From positions 55,887 to 119,886 of the forward strand of contig JAGTJM010000084.1 of the NCBI GenBank assembly GCA_020747015.1: DNA of 64,000 bases. The letters run 5' to 3'. Under the pieces are notes generated by a model. It was not told the DNA's origin. It saw only the letters and a program-made list of their open reading frames with translations, and did no database searches. Made by a program: the position numbers and the translations under genes. The DNA is from Pyrenochaeta sp. MPI-SDFR-AT-0127. Its lineage: Eukaryota > Ascomycota > Dothideomycetes > Pleosporales > Cucurbitariaceae. Each line of letters begins with the position of its first letter. The stretch's first letter is position 1. Of the stretch, positions 45,819 through 58,294 are shown piece by piece.

Positions 45819-47650
45819 TTAATGGCTTGGTTTCACGTTCACCATCAATGGACCCTTTTGCCAAAGGATGAATACCTGTTGGTCGGCCCAATCCTTGCTT
45901 TCGGGACGTAGCTCAAGATCAAAATTGAACACCACTTTCGCAAGAATGAGGCGCATCTCATGATATGCCATGCTGATTATGTGTTAGTAGAGCCCTCAGT
46001 GGCATTTTTGGGAAAAAGTACTTTTTGCCTACGCAATCTCGTGGTCCCACGGAGAATGGTTGAAATGCTGATCGCACGTCGCTAGCAAAACGCTCATCGC
46101 CGAGCCAGCGCTCTGGGGTGAATGAAAGCGGGTTGTTGAACATCACAGGTGAACTATATATCACTTTATGATGCGCTGCTACAGAAACCTGTTTTTCGAA
46201 AGCATTAGCTGCCAAATGGGTAGTTGATTGAGTGGTAGCACCGACCTCTGGTGGGACATAGTACCCGCAAATCGTACTTCCCTGCCCTATCGTACGATGC
46301 ATCATTCCCGATGGCACCGGAGGGTACAGCCTTAGCCCTTCTTTCAAGCACGCGTTGAGGTACGGTAGTGTCTGTATGGTCTCCATGGAAATGTCCTCCG
46401 ATGAGGCGAATGCTCCTCTTACCTCCTCGTTCAGCTTTCTCATCGCCCCTGACTCGAGGTTGGAGAGCAGTAAATAGGTCAAACCACTTAGCAGAGTTGC
46501 CGTGGTTTCTGTCCCTGCAAACATAAATACGCCGGCGTTGGAGTTCATCTCCTTTCTGGTTAAGGCATTACCCTTGTCTTCGGACTCCAGCACCAAATCC
46601 CAGATATCCACGCCTTTGGACGCTCGACCTTTGTCTAAGCGCTTGGTGACCCGGGTACTGGAGTATTCCAGATGGTCTTCTGCAAGTTGTGTTGCCTTTT
46701 TATTGATCATCGCTCGAACTATGGCGGCTGCGAGCGGATAGTATGTGTAAATCAACCCGAGCTGTACGGACCGCTTGACGAAGCCGAAGATTGATTTCAC
46801 CTGCGAGAGAGTCAGTATGTAGCGCTCATACTACACACAAGTCACGTTAGCTATTCTTACTAGAAGTTGCGCCATAAAGTCAGCACATCTAATTGTGGGT
46901 CGGGTAGATATCGTTACGTACCCCAAGGATCGTATTCCGCATTGTCAAGCATATGCAGAGATTCGCCAAATGTAAGATCGCCCATAATATCGAATGTTGT
47001 GAAGTTGTACATGCGAACCATATCGACCGCCTTTCTTTCTTGAGAGCTATCTTTCAGGATCTGCACAAGCTGGTCTACGTACTTCGTGAATAGTGGTGCC
47101 TGTTGTGTGAGTGCTCGCTCAGAGAAAGCCGGGAGAAAGACCTTGCGCAACCTTGCGTGCTCAGAAGGGTCTTGAATGGTTGATATTGGCTCAACACCAC
47201 CAGCAGCAGTGCCATACCAGAGCCAGTATTTGGGTGGCGGGGAACCCTGCCCTTGTTTGGGTCCGAGGCCGTATATGTCGCGCCATGCGTTCGGATTGAC
47301 AAAACTGAGCTCATCTGGCGAGATACGAACTACCTCGCCATACTTTTCATGAAGCTTAGCAACGTGTTTATAGAGCCTGCCTTGTGCGGTTGCAGTAAGA
47401 TATGGAAGCCGGGTGAAAGCTGAGGCTCGGGGTCCAGGAAAATGTCGAAGGGGATGGAGATAAATACGATAGATGCCTCTCAGCAAGAATCGACCGACGA
47501 ACTTGCAACTTGTCAAAAACTGTCTCGGTAGTTCCTCCCAATGGGGCGACTCACGACAATGATAAGAACGACACCAATCTGGGACAGGGAGCGGTTCTTG
47601 AGTGTGGCGATTATGCTTGAAGAAAGTCCAGCCTCAGTAGAGACTGTCAT
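45819..47650 (-). pseudogene. Cytochrome P450 with a one-base frame break at an exon-intron junction
   Basis: Predicted exons are 47650-47555, 47501-46922, 46800-46022 and 45972-45819. The protein has an N-terminal membrane anchor, the hinge HPLRHFPGP, I-helix AGTETT, K-helix KEGLR (ExxR), FTPERW and the haem loop FSVGPRDCVGK, continued after the last intron by NMAYHEMRLILAKVVFNFDLEL. All catalytic motifs are intact and resemble fungal P450s of the CYP58/CYP65-like group. At 46921-46924, however, four G (coding strand) precede TACGT. With three G the donor would fall right after the DPW codons and join in frame to VKSIFGF. As given, no GT-AG pair that I tried keeps the frame. Either one base is inserted in the genome (a recent pseudogene) or the sequence has a homopolymer error. 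Confidence 0.78.
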
Positions 47651-49679
47651 GGTGAATTTGATCAGAAAGAGACCGCTGTATCTCCACAATCGAGGGAGAG
47701 GATGAACTTTGACTAGATATCGTCGGGCTATTTGAAGGCCGAGCATCCGACGTACATAGTCGTACATGGATCAGGTATTGTAAAGCTTCCAATGGAAGAA
47801 TGTAGTGGAGAGTAAAGTTTGTGCGTGGCTTTATTCACCGTCCCCCGACATTAGCCAAAGTAATAACGATATGGAATCTTAAAGATTGGTGGAGGTGAGT
47901 CGAATGATGATCATATATATCTGCAAAGCTCAACTTGCAGAGCACTAAGTTTAACTCAGCTAGTTCACGCAGGGCCTTCAGATGGATCAACTTTGTTTGC
48001 GGTACTTGATGCCTAGATTTGTAATGTCCAGGGGTACTACTCCGGCATTGAGACAGTCCGATTGGTGCACAGTGCGATCGTACAGTTGCAGATCCCGTGG
48101 CCGGCACGCCACAACCTTCTACTATCCGTGAACTAGCTGCTTGGGCTATGTACATGTAAGCAATACTTTACCAAGGGGAAGGTGATGCGCGTGGATGGGT
48201 GATAAGGAAAGAGTGCAGGGATGATATCCGGTTAGATTGGTCCGGCTTCTTGTACTCGCACTGCAGTGAGACAGACGGACGACTGGGAAAAAAAAATGCA
48301 AGGATAGCTTCCGGTCAAGTTAGTCCGATTTTCTACACAACATCCTCGCTCTCTAGCAAGGGCAGAATGAAAAGACGTGCGTAGACATCGGTAGCCAGTC
48401 ATTGCTGTATGAGAAGTTACTTTACTCGATCGCAGTCGAGGTACAAGAAAGCAGACCAAACTACCGCGGTGTATACTCAGTGTTCTGCAATGTGAACAGA
48501 ACACACTCACATACAGATAATATAAGAGTCTGTTATTAGGAGGACGGACCGCCATGAACAAATGTTGGTGTTCCAGACGAGGGTAAAGGTGCTGTGGCGG
48601 CCCTTAGAAATGAACAGTATACTGCTTTCATGGACAATCAAAACTGCTGTCACGGGCAATATGGACATGAAAAGACATTTAAGGAGAAGGAGAACAAAAA
48701 GTTAGTGAATACTAAAGTGGATAAGTTGCTGGCGCCAGTATGACCAATATTGCTATGGTTGATAAGTTGGTATATCCTACAACTTAGTAAAGGCTTGGTA
48801 TAATCCACCTTATGAGCCCATGCCGTGGACGAGCTAATGGAGCACGTGATATTGAATTGAACATTAATCTTGTGAGTAAATACATGCGATACATCATGAC
48901 TTGCTTGCATCAATGTGCAGATTCTGACCCGCAGAGGAATACGCCTTGCCAGCGGGTCGCAAATCATTGCGAATTACACCGAAGATATCGGCTTTAACGC
49001 CCACAATTATGTCGCGCGCGCAACGTGCAAGCACTGCTATATAGGGCTAGTCACTGTCCAAAGATACATATTCGGTCCTACGATGAGGGAGGCGGTGTCG
49101 AGGAAAAATCTGAAACAAGTCACATAGCCTCGAACACGGGGTGCCAAAACCGGCAGTCTGAAGGCCAGAGTTTAGGACTCTTAGCGGGACATGCGCCATG
49201 TATTGATAGACTCACCGCATCTCAATTGAAAATTGAAGCTACATGGAGATGGACAGCACGAGACATGTTGCGCATGTCAGATCTGAGAGCATGGACACAA
49301 TGTACTTTGCCAAAGCTTTCTTGGCGAATTACCCCAGTCGGCCAGAAGTACGAGAGTACGAGACCATCGCAATCTTACTTTAAAGTGCAATCTTGCCCTT
49401 GACAGAAGTCGCATGAAAGAAGGAACGACCATGTCATAATGTGTTACCACTCATTATTTTGGCGCATGTCACAAGAATAAGCAAAAGGGCAAATTTAAGC
49501 CAACAATTATGCATTCTAGAATTAAGTACATCCAAACGCCGACAACTCAGACGACTAAATCCCACAAGAGCTAACAATTATTCGTTACCAAGCTCCTCTG
49601 ATGAGTGCTTAGTGCTGTAGCTTGATGTCCCACACTCCAGTCGAACGACAAGCAGTAAATGTCTCAGATTATGGACCGA
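47651..49679. other. Long gene-poor region
   Basis: 2 kb without a supported gene. Two similar stretches (about 48,219-48,250 and 48,298-48,332, both of the form GATA..TTCCGGT.A..TTNGTCCG) are diverged direct repeats. An A run of nine is at about 48,290. Confidence 0.4.
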
Positions 49680-50339
49680 TTACAACATTCCCAAAGCAAG
49701 ACCAAGGGCACCGAGGCCAATCGCGGCACCAGCGGTCTGAACAGGCGCAGCATTCGCGGTCTGTTGAGGCAGCTGGGTTGAAGCAGCAACGCTCGTGGTC
49801 CTTACAACGGTGCCTGAGGTAACGGCAATGACAGAGCCGGATGCAGAGGGGCGAGCTGAAGAAACGGACTGGAGGACAGAGCTAGCAGAAGCCGAGTTGT
49901 ATGTGGTCCTGGTGAAGTTGCATCGGGTCAAGACTTCAAGGACATCTAGTGAGTGACATTAGCAAAAGTTCGATCAAAAATGGCAAGTGGGGAATTTAGT
50001 ACCATTGACATCGGGGGTGGTGTCGTCGGTATCATCGTTGTCATCAGTGTCGAACTGGGCTACGCAAGCCTCGCAAGGTGGGAGCAAAGTGTTTGCATTA
50101 GGAGCCCTACAGACACAGTCAAGCTCGGCAGCATCGCTCTCTGAAGAAAACAGTTAGCTAAGTTTGATTGTTTGCTGAAGTGAAGGATATGTACCATTCT
50201 CGTTGTCGCAGCGTCGGGAAATCGCAACAATTTCTGCGCAGATAGCTGTGCACTGCTGGGGAATATCGTCTTGGCTGAGGTCTTGGGCGGCGACAAAGGC
50301 TGCAAGAGCGGAAATGATGGCCAACTTCTGGAAGAGCAT
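49680..50339 (-). CDS. GPI-anchored cysteine-rich surface protein
   Basis: Three exons (50339-50195, 50140-50003, 49945-49680) give 182 residues. A signal peptide (FQKLAIISALAAFVAA) is followed by a compact domain with eight cysteines (QQCTAICAEI, SRRCDNE, LDCVCRAP, PPCEACVAQ, TRCNF). An acidic stretch (DTDDNDDTDD) comes next, then a Ser/Thr/Ala-rich stalk. The protein ends in a hydrophobic tail (AAIGLGALGLALGML) with small residues upstream, a typical GPI-attachment signal. The cysteine pattern recalls CFEM-like or related eight-cysteine fungal surface domains but does not match CFEM clearly. Both introns (54 and 57 nt) have good borders. Probably cell-wall or membrane attached; function unknown. 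Confidence 0.8.
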
Positions 50340-51114
50340 TTTGAATTTGTGGTATACGATATTACTGAAAAGTAAATGTGATGGCGATTGTGGTTCTGAA
50401 GATTGGAGGAATGGTGTGAATTGAGATGCTGGTTGTGATGGAGTACATTCGGGTGGTCGCGCTCTCTTGATTTATATCTTCAAGAACGCCGCGATCGAAA
50501 GAGGCCCGATACACTTTCCAAGAACGGTCGAGAATAGCAAGTCAGGAATACCCCAGCCGAACATCACACTAACATTGCTTGTACACCATCTGTATCGGGC
50601 ACTGGATCTCCAAGGTCGGCTATGACGGGCGCCAAGCCGCCACGACCCCCCTAGTTGTGTTGGCAATGGCGTCCTAATCCGGGAAGTTGTAGTTTATCAA
50701 CCAGGTACAAGCCACTGCTTACGCACTGTGCAAACAAAGCACAGACTTGGCTAGACAACTCAAATTGTTTGGAGAAACCCTGGGACAAATTGTGGTTGTC
50801 GGATGTGGGGTGAGTCGTAAGCATTGGTGTTTAGCGTTGCGTTTAGTAACAGTTAGCCCTGCCGCCGAGCAAGGCTGAAGACCCTTAGTGGTTGGATCAC
50901 CATGCGGAGGCTCAATCGACCTCCAAAGTGGATTCTGGAATATGGAGCTTCCTGGTAGGTTTCACATATGAAGCAGACAAGTGGTCTGTGATGACGCACA
51001 AGCAATGGCCGGCAACCATAGGGAATGCGCGGGCATCTCTTGACCTTCAAAGCCTCGTGGACTCGCAGCTGCCAACCCCACACAGACTACACAAGCCTTG
51101 GGGTAGAAGTATTT
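50340..51114. other. Intergenic region upstream of the GPI-anchored protein gene
   Basis: Promoter of the GPI-protein gene and 3' region of the regulator gene. No gene recognised. Confidence 0.5.
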
Positions 51115-53641
51115 TTAGAGATCAGAGCGGGATTGACCGTTGAAGTCAAGAGCTGGACCATCGTTGAAGAACCAGAAATCGTCCAACATCCATTCAGACA
51201 CACCGCCAATGTCAAACGCGTCGAGGCGCAGTTCTGCATTGGCATATACCTCCGCCGAGGGAGGCTCTGCGGCGGTATTCAAGGTTGCATCGGCATGCGT
51301 TGGTGTCGCGGAAGTATCCTCGAGCAACACCTGCTTTGCGTCAATTTCGGCTCTTTTGCGGCCCCAAGAACGACTGACCTCACTTGCCAAGGCTTGCTCA
51401 CTTGGGTCTTCTTGCAATGACAGCATCTTATATAACAACCGCGAAACACGACCAATGGCTTGATTTTTCATGGTTTCATGTTGTGAAGGGTCATATTGCA
51501 GACCAACTAGAGCAACCACAGCTGATAGGTACCAATGCTGTTGACCACCCCGACCGGGCCGCATTGCACGTTCTTCTTGAAGGCGGAGCGCTTTGTGTAC
51601 GCAATGGTCGAAGGATGCTTTTGCGACTTGCGCGATAATTTTGTCTCGGAGACAGATCAGCAGAGAATGAGCTGACACTGAAGGCAACTTACCATCACTT
51701 TTGCTGGCATGGTAGGCGATGTGACAAATGAGCATCGCCGCTCGGAAGTAATCGTTACGTGTACAACAAAGAGCCAAGTTCGGCATATTGAGGATATGCG
51801 TGTGCATGTCGATCACCTTGACGGACGCTTCAAGCGAACCTATGATTGAAACCCAACTTTCTGCTCCCGAATTGGTATTGAAGCGCAGTGCTTTTGATGT
51901 GAATAGGATCACTAGAAACTGCCGTAGTTGAAGATCAAGGAGGGTTTGAGCTTGTTTCGATCTCAGGTTTGCCCATTCAGGGATTGCTTGCAAGCTTCGT
52001 TGCACGGTGTCAGTGTATCGAAGAGTATCCTGGAAACTCATACTAGACTTCAAACTGTTTGTCAGCGCACATAACCTCGTTCTGAGATCAGTTGTCTGCA
52101 TCGAAGAGTGTAGGAAGGAAGTATCCGTGAAGGTGGAAATAGGTAAAGATTGTGGAAGCTCTTCCATGCCGACATAAATATCTGTATCGTTCAGGTTGTG
52201 AGGTGATGTGCAGTCGTATTCGAGACTGGACAGTACAGATGGCGTCCCTGCAGAGAAGTCAGTGGCTGCCAGTTTGCATTCGTGAACGCTAATATTACCT
52301 TTATCGATTGATGCTTGAAGCTCCAGTTCCATAGACGTTGCCCACAGTCTCCTACGCATCTCCCCTTCAAATACTGAGCAACGTGTGCCAATAATGCTGG
52401 GATCTCTATGTAAGCCAGATGATCGCATAAAAGCCATGTGTGCCTGCGTCTCTTGATAGTACTCCTTCACTTTGTGAGAGCTTGCCGACAATGCCAGCAA
52501 ACGAAGACAACGAACTTGAAGCGATGCAAGGGTTCTGTGCTTATTACTATGCCGCCTCAGCCAGGCTTCACAAGCTTTGATCCAAGACACAGCTTTGCTA
52601 TGGAAATTCGAGCCGCTGTGATTATATCTCGGACTATCGTGGGTTGAAGTACAGATCGTGCAGGCTAGGACTGCAAGCACTAATGCATCCATATCTGTGC
52701 CTGTAGATTTTTCAGAATCCCAGTAAAGTCGATAAGCCGCCTCAAAGCTTGGAAGGTGTAAAATCCTGTAAGTTGTTTCAAAAGTGTCAAGATACTGTCG
52801 TATGAGGATATCAACGGTTCCCCTGTCAGGAAGAAGACTTCGCAGATGTGGAATTGACAAAATACTATACGATGAGTTTATCGACTGAGACCTGCCTTCG
52901 AGGACCTTCATGTCTTGTGCCAGTCTCTGCGCTGTAGAATTCTGGTAAATACATTTCATGAAGGAACGCAGATCCGGAAACTGTCGGCGTCAGCTTGTTG
53001 TAGCTAGTACGCGCCTGAACAAAAATTCCAAAGCCTGGGTGAGTATAATTCAGGCAAGTGGAAGCTTAGATCATGGAATCGCGCTTTCTGATGCCAAGTA
53101 TCGATGAGAGTGGGTTGCTTACATGTGCAATGATGGAGATTGCTGAAGAGGGCCCGTAGTAGAATGTCGCATAATTGCGCCCTTTCAGCATCCCCACCTG
53201 ATAAACAGGTGGGTCGACCTCGTTCTCGCCCGATGGTCGAACGAAATCAAAGATTTGCTCATGAGACTTATCTACGTGAATAACTGACTGTTGTCTAAGA
53301 AGAGCGACCTCGCGCTCAAGTTGGTCGATTCGATTTTGGGCCGATATGTCCGACTGCACGATATCCGAGCGGAACAAGGACTCGCCAACTTTCACTGGAG
53401 CTGGTGAATGTTCCTCAAATCGAACATTGGCTTTTGGGATCGAAGCTTGTCGCTGCCTTTTGACTGATTGCTCAGGTGGGCCCGTAAGAGGTTCTGGTCC
53501 GTAAGCGCATTGGGCTGCGATGTTCCCATTGATGCACCTATTGCACGGAAGTTCTCTGTCGCACTTAAGCTTGCGCCGATGACAGTCCTTACACGATAAA
53601 ACAGCTCGCTGTCTTCTCTGCCTCTTTTGTGTGTCACTCAT
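51115..53641 (-). CDS. Zn2Cys6 fungal-specific transcription factor
   Basis: Main exons 53641-53123 and 52980-51115 encode up to 794 residues. The binuclear zinc cluster CKDCHRRKLKCDRELPCNRC...QC lies at about residues 17-45 (spacing C-x2-C-x6-C-x5-C-x2-C-x8-C). A basic linker and a short coiled coil (IDQLEREVALLRQQ) follow. The fungal-specific regulatory domain begins near VDILIRQYLDTFETTYRILHLPSFEAAYRLY and includes EGEMRRRLWATSMELELQASI. A further 48-nt intron (51645-51692) with GTAAGT and CCGAG borders is likely; because it is a multiple of three with no stop, splicing would only remove 16 residues. Target genes are unknown; nearest neighbours are the GPI-protein gene and a membrane-protein gene. 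Confidence 0.88.
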
Positions 53642-54883
53642 AATGATTAGCAATATTGCTGGGTGAAGGAGGTTGGCCGCCTTGATGAGGATCAATCAAC
53701 TCGGCTTTCTCGGACATTGTTAAAGCCGAACATCAACGCCGACACCAATTGGCACGTAGCTGGTTAGAAAACGCATCATATCTGATATTGTGAATCATGT
53801 GTCTGGTATTTCTTGTGAGCTACCGCTGAAGTTTGTTCTTGAGGAAGAGTTGAGAAAGGAACTCACCACTCCAGTCGTCCTAACCAGCACTCTGTAAGCT
53901 CAACCAAGTAGTAAGAGCCCTAGACTGTTGTAGCAATTGAACTCCATCACGACGGATTTCCTGAATCATCTACAATAAGAAGTGAATCGTTCAGGTTCAG
54001 ATAGAACGCTGTCAGTCGTAGTTGTAGAGGCGCGACAATGCGCGCATTGGGTACCAAGCAAGCCCATGCAAGATTTGCTGTTGTGTGAGTAATCGATGCC
54101 TCATAGTGAAGCTGCTGAAAAGCCTTGCAACTGTTACCACAATTAGTTTGTATCTGTTGCGTATCTGATCTTGTTGGCTTTGCCTGCTGAAATCGAAGTT
54201 CGAGGACGAAGGACCGTCTGGCTGTGCGCCCCCACTTGTTCGCTGCCTAAAATAGCAACATCCATGGCCAACATGATTGTCTACCGTCCTTATTTGTTTC
54301 AAGATGCACCGGCCACTATTTGCGGTTCGTGCAAACAAACATTCTCCCAGAAGCCGGATCCTGTTTCTAATTAATTTCCGCGTACCTCTCCAACCACCAG
54401 GTACTGACCAAAATAGCGCTGTCGGCGGTTTCCCCACCCGGGCGGTTAAGCCGTCAGCCTCCAGGATGCAAATCTTCCGCGCCAATCGTGCCCTTTGGCA
54501 GAGGTCGACTCCATGCCAGAGTACCCCAGTATAGAATGTAATCCACGTCTCATATATTGCTGTCCAAAATTGGGGGCCAGTAGCAGATTTCTCCTGCGCG
54601 GACGCCAGCTCAATCGATCGCCAGGACTTCCTCCGTTGCTCTTGAACTCGTCCATTCTGGACGATCCAGCATTAGCACAGCTATGTTTGTCGGACGTGCA
54701 TTAGTTCCCATTGATATCCAAACTCCATAATGGGATCTAGGGTCATTTCTGACGGTCCTTAAGTGCTTACCTCGCCGCACGGCAACACGATATCGCACGG
54801 CTCCTTCCCGCTGCAGGTCTCGACAATCGGGGTGCCTGAACTCAGGTCCCGACCACACCAGAACGCAAATCCGAATACCAAGA
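53642..54883. other. Divergent intergenic region
   Basis: Separates the regulator from the membrane-protein gene and holds both promoters. A minus-strand cysteine-containing frame near 54,780-54,890 was examined and not called. Confidence 0.45.
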
Positions 54884-57227
54884 ATGGCATCTACAAATTC
54901 CTACGAAGTCCATCTGGGCTTCTGGACAAATTGGAGCCATGGAAAAATCAAAGGTGCTACGGTAACCATGACAAGACAAAATGGAGGGTTCATGATCGCT
55001 TTTCTAGCTATCTTCATTGGTATGGTAGGAAAAAGGTGAGCAGCCAGCCCTGCCAAATATTGCACCGTCTGACCAGTACAGCTTCTGGCGACTCGGTTGC
55101 TTTGCCTTGCATCGCTACTTCTCTTCTGCTGAAGCACAAGATGGCCTTTACCACCAGCGACAGGCCATCCTGCGCAACTCCGATACTGCACAAGATGGGG
55201 CCTGGCGGATGCTTATGTCAATGATGGCCTGGAGATCTGGTCGTCGAGCACGGAGGCCGATCTTGCGACTTTTGCCAATCATTGTTGCCGCCTTTACGAT
55301 CTCTGCCGCCTTTGGTGTCGCTTCCATTTTTTCATCAAATGTGACAAGCGAGACTCTGAACCAGGTTCTGCTCAAAGGCACAAGATGTGGTTCGTACAAC
55401 ATCAAGAAGGCGAACAGTGTCTACAAGCAACTCACTATGCTTCTACCATTCCAAGCTGGGAAGGCAAGCAAGTTTCTTAACTACGGGATGCAATGCTACA
55501 CAAACGAGACTCACACCGACGGTTGTAATTTGTACATCAAGCCAAGATTACCGCTGGTATCGACTCGTGGTGTACCTTGCCCTTTTGGTGACAACATATG
55601 CAAGCTAGAGAACGACAACCTGGTCATGGACACTGGGCTACTCGACAGCCTTCAAGATCTTGGCATCAACACTGCTCCTGCGAACCGCTTCCAGTTCCGT
55701 ATGGTCTATACATGTGCACCAATCAAAACTCAAGGCTACACGAAGGACTATAACGATACTGACTACGGCGCGGTAAAGCGATACATGTACGGTCCTGTCG
55801 AGAATGTGAGACAAGTTGTGAACCACACCTACGAGGTGCCTGTTGATAATGCCTATCTACCAGGCGATGGGACAAGTTCAGCAAATATTCCTAGGTTGGA
55901 ATATCAACTTGGAGCCGAGAAGCACTATGGTACGCCGAACGAAACACTCCTCCCCGGTATCAATGACTGGTCTCCCATCGATGCTCTCAAGCTGGTAGAC
56001 GCAGACGTACACCTGCTCTTCATGTCAGCACCAGAACTTCATTACGCTGGGCCAGTCGACGACCCATGGTTCTCAGCGCACAAGAACGCCTCAGAGCTTA
56101 ACCACCAAACCACCAAGACTCAGTTCTCTGCCTGGCTCCAGGACGAGCCTCTTGGTGCTTTAGCTTGTACCCAGCAAGTCCAGTATTGCAACCCCAACCT
56201 TCCTGAAGCTGAACGCTGCGAACCGTTACGAGGAGTCATTGACCCCCGGAAAAGTGCCCGCGTCAAGAAGATATTTCCCACTGACGATGGGTTTGCCACT
56301 ATCAAGTGGGTGGATAACCTTTGGACATATGGTGTATATACTATCTCCGCGACCGTTGGCTTCATTGGTGCCTCCGCCCTCCGTGCACGCTACAGTCTCT
56401 CTTATGGATACTCTGCCCCTCTGCCTGACAATCAGTGGCAACTTGAAGCGGAACATTGGATCAAAGGCACGCTAGCCTCGCTTCAAGACGTTTTTGTTGA
56501 AGCGGCAAACGGTATACCTGAGTCTCTAGAAGACTTTCGGCAACCGCCACTTGCGAACGAAACCGTAGCGCAGACTATGTGTGCCAATCAGAAAATCGTT
56601 TCGACCAATTACTCAAGTTTCAATGTTCTAGGTCTTTCTCTCATCTTAGTCCTCGGAATCCTCATCATCATTTTGGATGTAGGTCTCGAACCCACCGTCG
56701 CCTGGTGGCAGCGTCGCAAATACCGACGCAACCAACTCCGCGACGAAACCTACGGAGATGAGAAGTTGACGCACCCGCTCTATGGCGCACTGGAATGGTC
56801 GCAGACTAACATTCTGCAACTTCAACGGCATGCGCAAGAGGAGGCTGGCTATGGAGAGTGGACGGGGTGTGACGGAGACGTACCAGTCACTGAACCAGGT
56901 CAATTACTCGCAGGCCTCGATCTGCGAAAGACCACACACCCACAATTGCGGTTGAAGATGCAAGAAGCTACGCCGAACTCGGAATGGGACGAGGGCATTA
57001 TACCCATGAAGCCTTGGGGTATCAGGAGGAGCGATACAGGCATGGAAACATTGGTCGAAGACGCCGAACCGGCAAAACAGGGCAAGGACATTGAAGAGAA
57101 GATGGAGGTTGTTGTTCACGTTGTAGCTGACAAGGAAGAGGCCCGAGAAACAGGGCTAGGTGTTCAGTTGCACGATGACTCGATAGCGCAACAGGAGCAA
57201 GCTGCGGACTGGCGGGCTTTTAGATGA
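54884..57227 (+). CDS. Large membrane protein of unknown function
   Basis: Two exons (54884-55035, 55082-57227) give 765 residues. The start VHLGFWTNWSHGKIKGATVTM, a first membrane helix (MIAFLAIFIGMVG), FWRLGCFALHRYFSS, then QDGLYHQRQAILRNS recalls a large, uncharacterised family common in Pezizomycotina. A second helix (ILRLLPIIVAAFTISAAFGVASIF) leads to a long segment of about 400 residues with paired cysteines and many N-glycosylation sequons, so probably extracellular. A last helix (LSLILVLGILIIILDV) is followed by a 190-residue cytosolic tail rich in charged residues. The splice after GKR was chosen because it joins the two conserved blocks. No enzyme motif is visible. Confidence 0.82.
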
Positions 57228-58294
57228 ATTTAGTAGAATAGCATCAGTTCCTGCGCAATAGTAAAAGATCACCAGTATCTTAATCAGCTTTCACTATGTC
57301 AAGATTTCGTTGAAAATGTCTACAGCATAATTGTATACTGGAGGTTTGACTGATGACCAAGACACCCTACCATCTCGTTGATACATTGCGCACCTGGTCT
57401 GCAGAGAAGCTGCTCAGAACACGATCAAAAGCCATTAGACGATATTTTCCAGCACGACGCTGACGCGGCTCTGCATCAAAACCTCTGTTGTCAGACTGTA
57501 CAGCCCGTGGCTGTGGCTGTGCTAGAGTGCTGCGTAGCAGTGCCTGTCCAAGATTTGCCCCAACCTGTAGGAGAACAACTTCTGCGTATCATAAAGGACC
57601 TCACTCTGCACTGCCACACAGTATCTATGTATTTCTTCTTGCGCGTGAAAGAATCGTTATGCAGATGGTGTTTAAACCTATGATGGGGGCTTGATTGATG
57701 TTATGGAAGGCTAACGCGCCCATGCGCTGGTTAGTGGTGAAGTTTCAGAAAGTGTGCGACGGCCACCATCGCCGTGTCAACAGGAACAGGTCAACTTACA
57801 GGCTCATAATTCATATATTCGCCTTTAGAGCTTGCTTGGTTCCTACACTGTACTCGCTGTTGTCTTCGATTGTAGGCTAGTCGCTAGCCAAATTGCCTTC
57901 GATGTGGGTCCGCGGGCCGATGCGGGAAATGGGGCGCGATTGTGTACTAAGTGCCTTTGTCCCGACCCTGCTTTTGAGACCTTCATATAACAACCCAAAC
58001 ACGCTTTAAAAAGTTGACTTTGACATTAAAATCCTCGGACAACCCCTCCATAAGAAGATGAGGTTGACACGGCTTGACAGAGGATGGCGGTGTATGATTC
58101 GGCTGCCTCTACATGCATCAGACCCCGCAATCCAGTACTCTGGCCGTCAGCTGTATTAGCCTTCTCAGCCTTGTAGAGCCAAGAACGAAGCAAAACCATG
58201 TCTGCCTTTCGCACAGCCTTGCTGCTTGCTCACCACATGAAAAGCCAGTTGTTGTCTGCTTGCGGGCTCTCGCCGTCCCACCACAGTCAGCGTC
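57228..58294. other. Intergenic region upstream of the STAND gene
   Basis: 1.07 kb with no supported gene. Contains the promoter of the STAND gene. Weak frames only. Confidence 0.45.

Noticed and set aside
46801..46921. Two-intron model with a small middle exon to rescue the P450 frame
   Set aside because: Candidate acceptors at the ATTAG and GTGTAG sites give either stops or the wrong phase against the downstream VKSIF frame.
54780..54890. Minus-strand frame with several cysteines (CGRDLSSGTPIVETCS...) and a possible splice donor
   Set aside because: It overlaps the 5' end of the membrane-protein gene in antisense, has only a weak hydrophobic start, and no in-frame second exon could be joined.
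45819..57227. A secondary-metabolite cluster around the P450 and the Zn2Cys6 regulator
   Set aside because: No polyketide synthase, peptide synthetase, terpene synthase or other backbone enzyme is present, and the P450 is broken.
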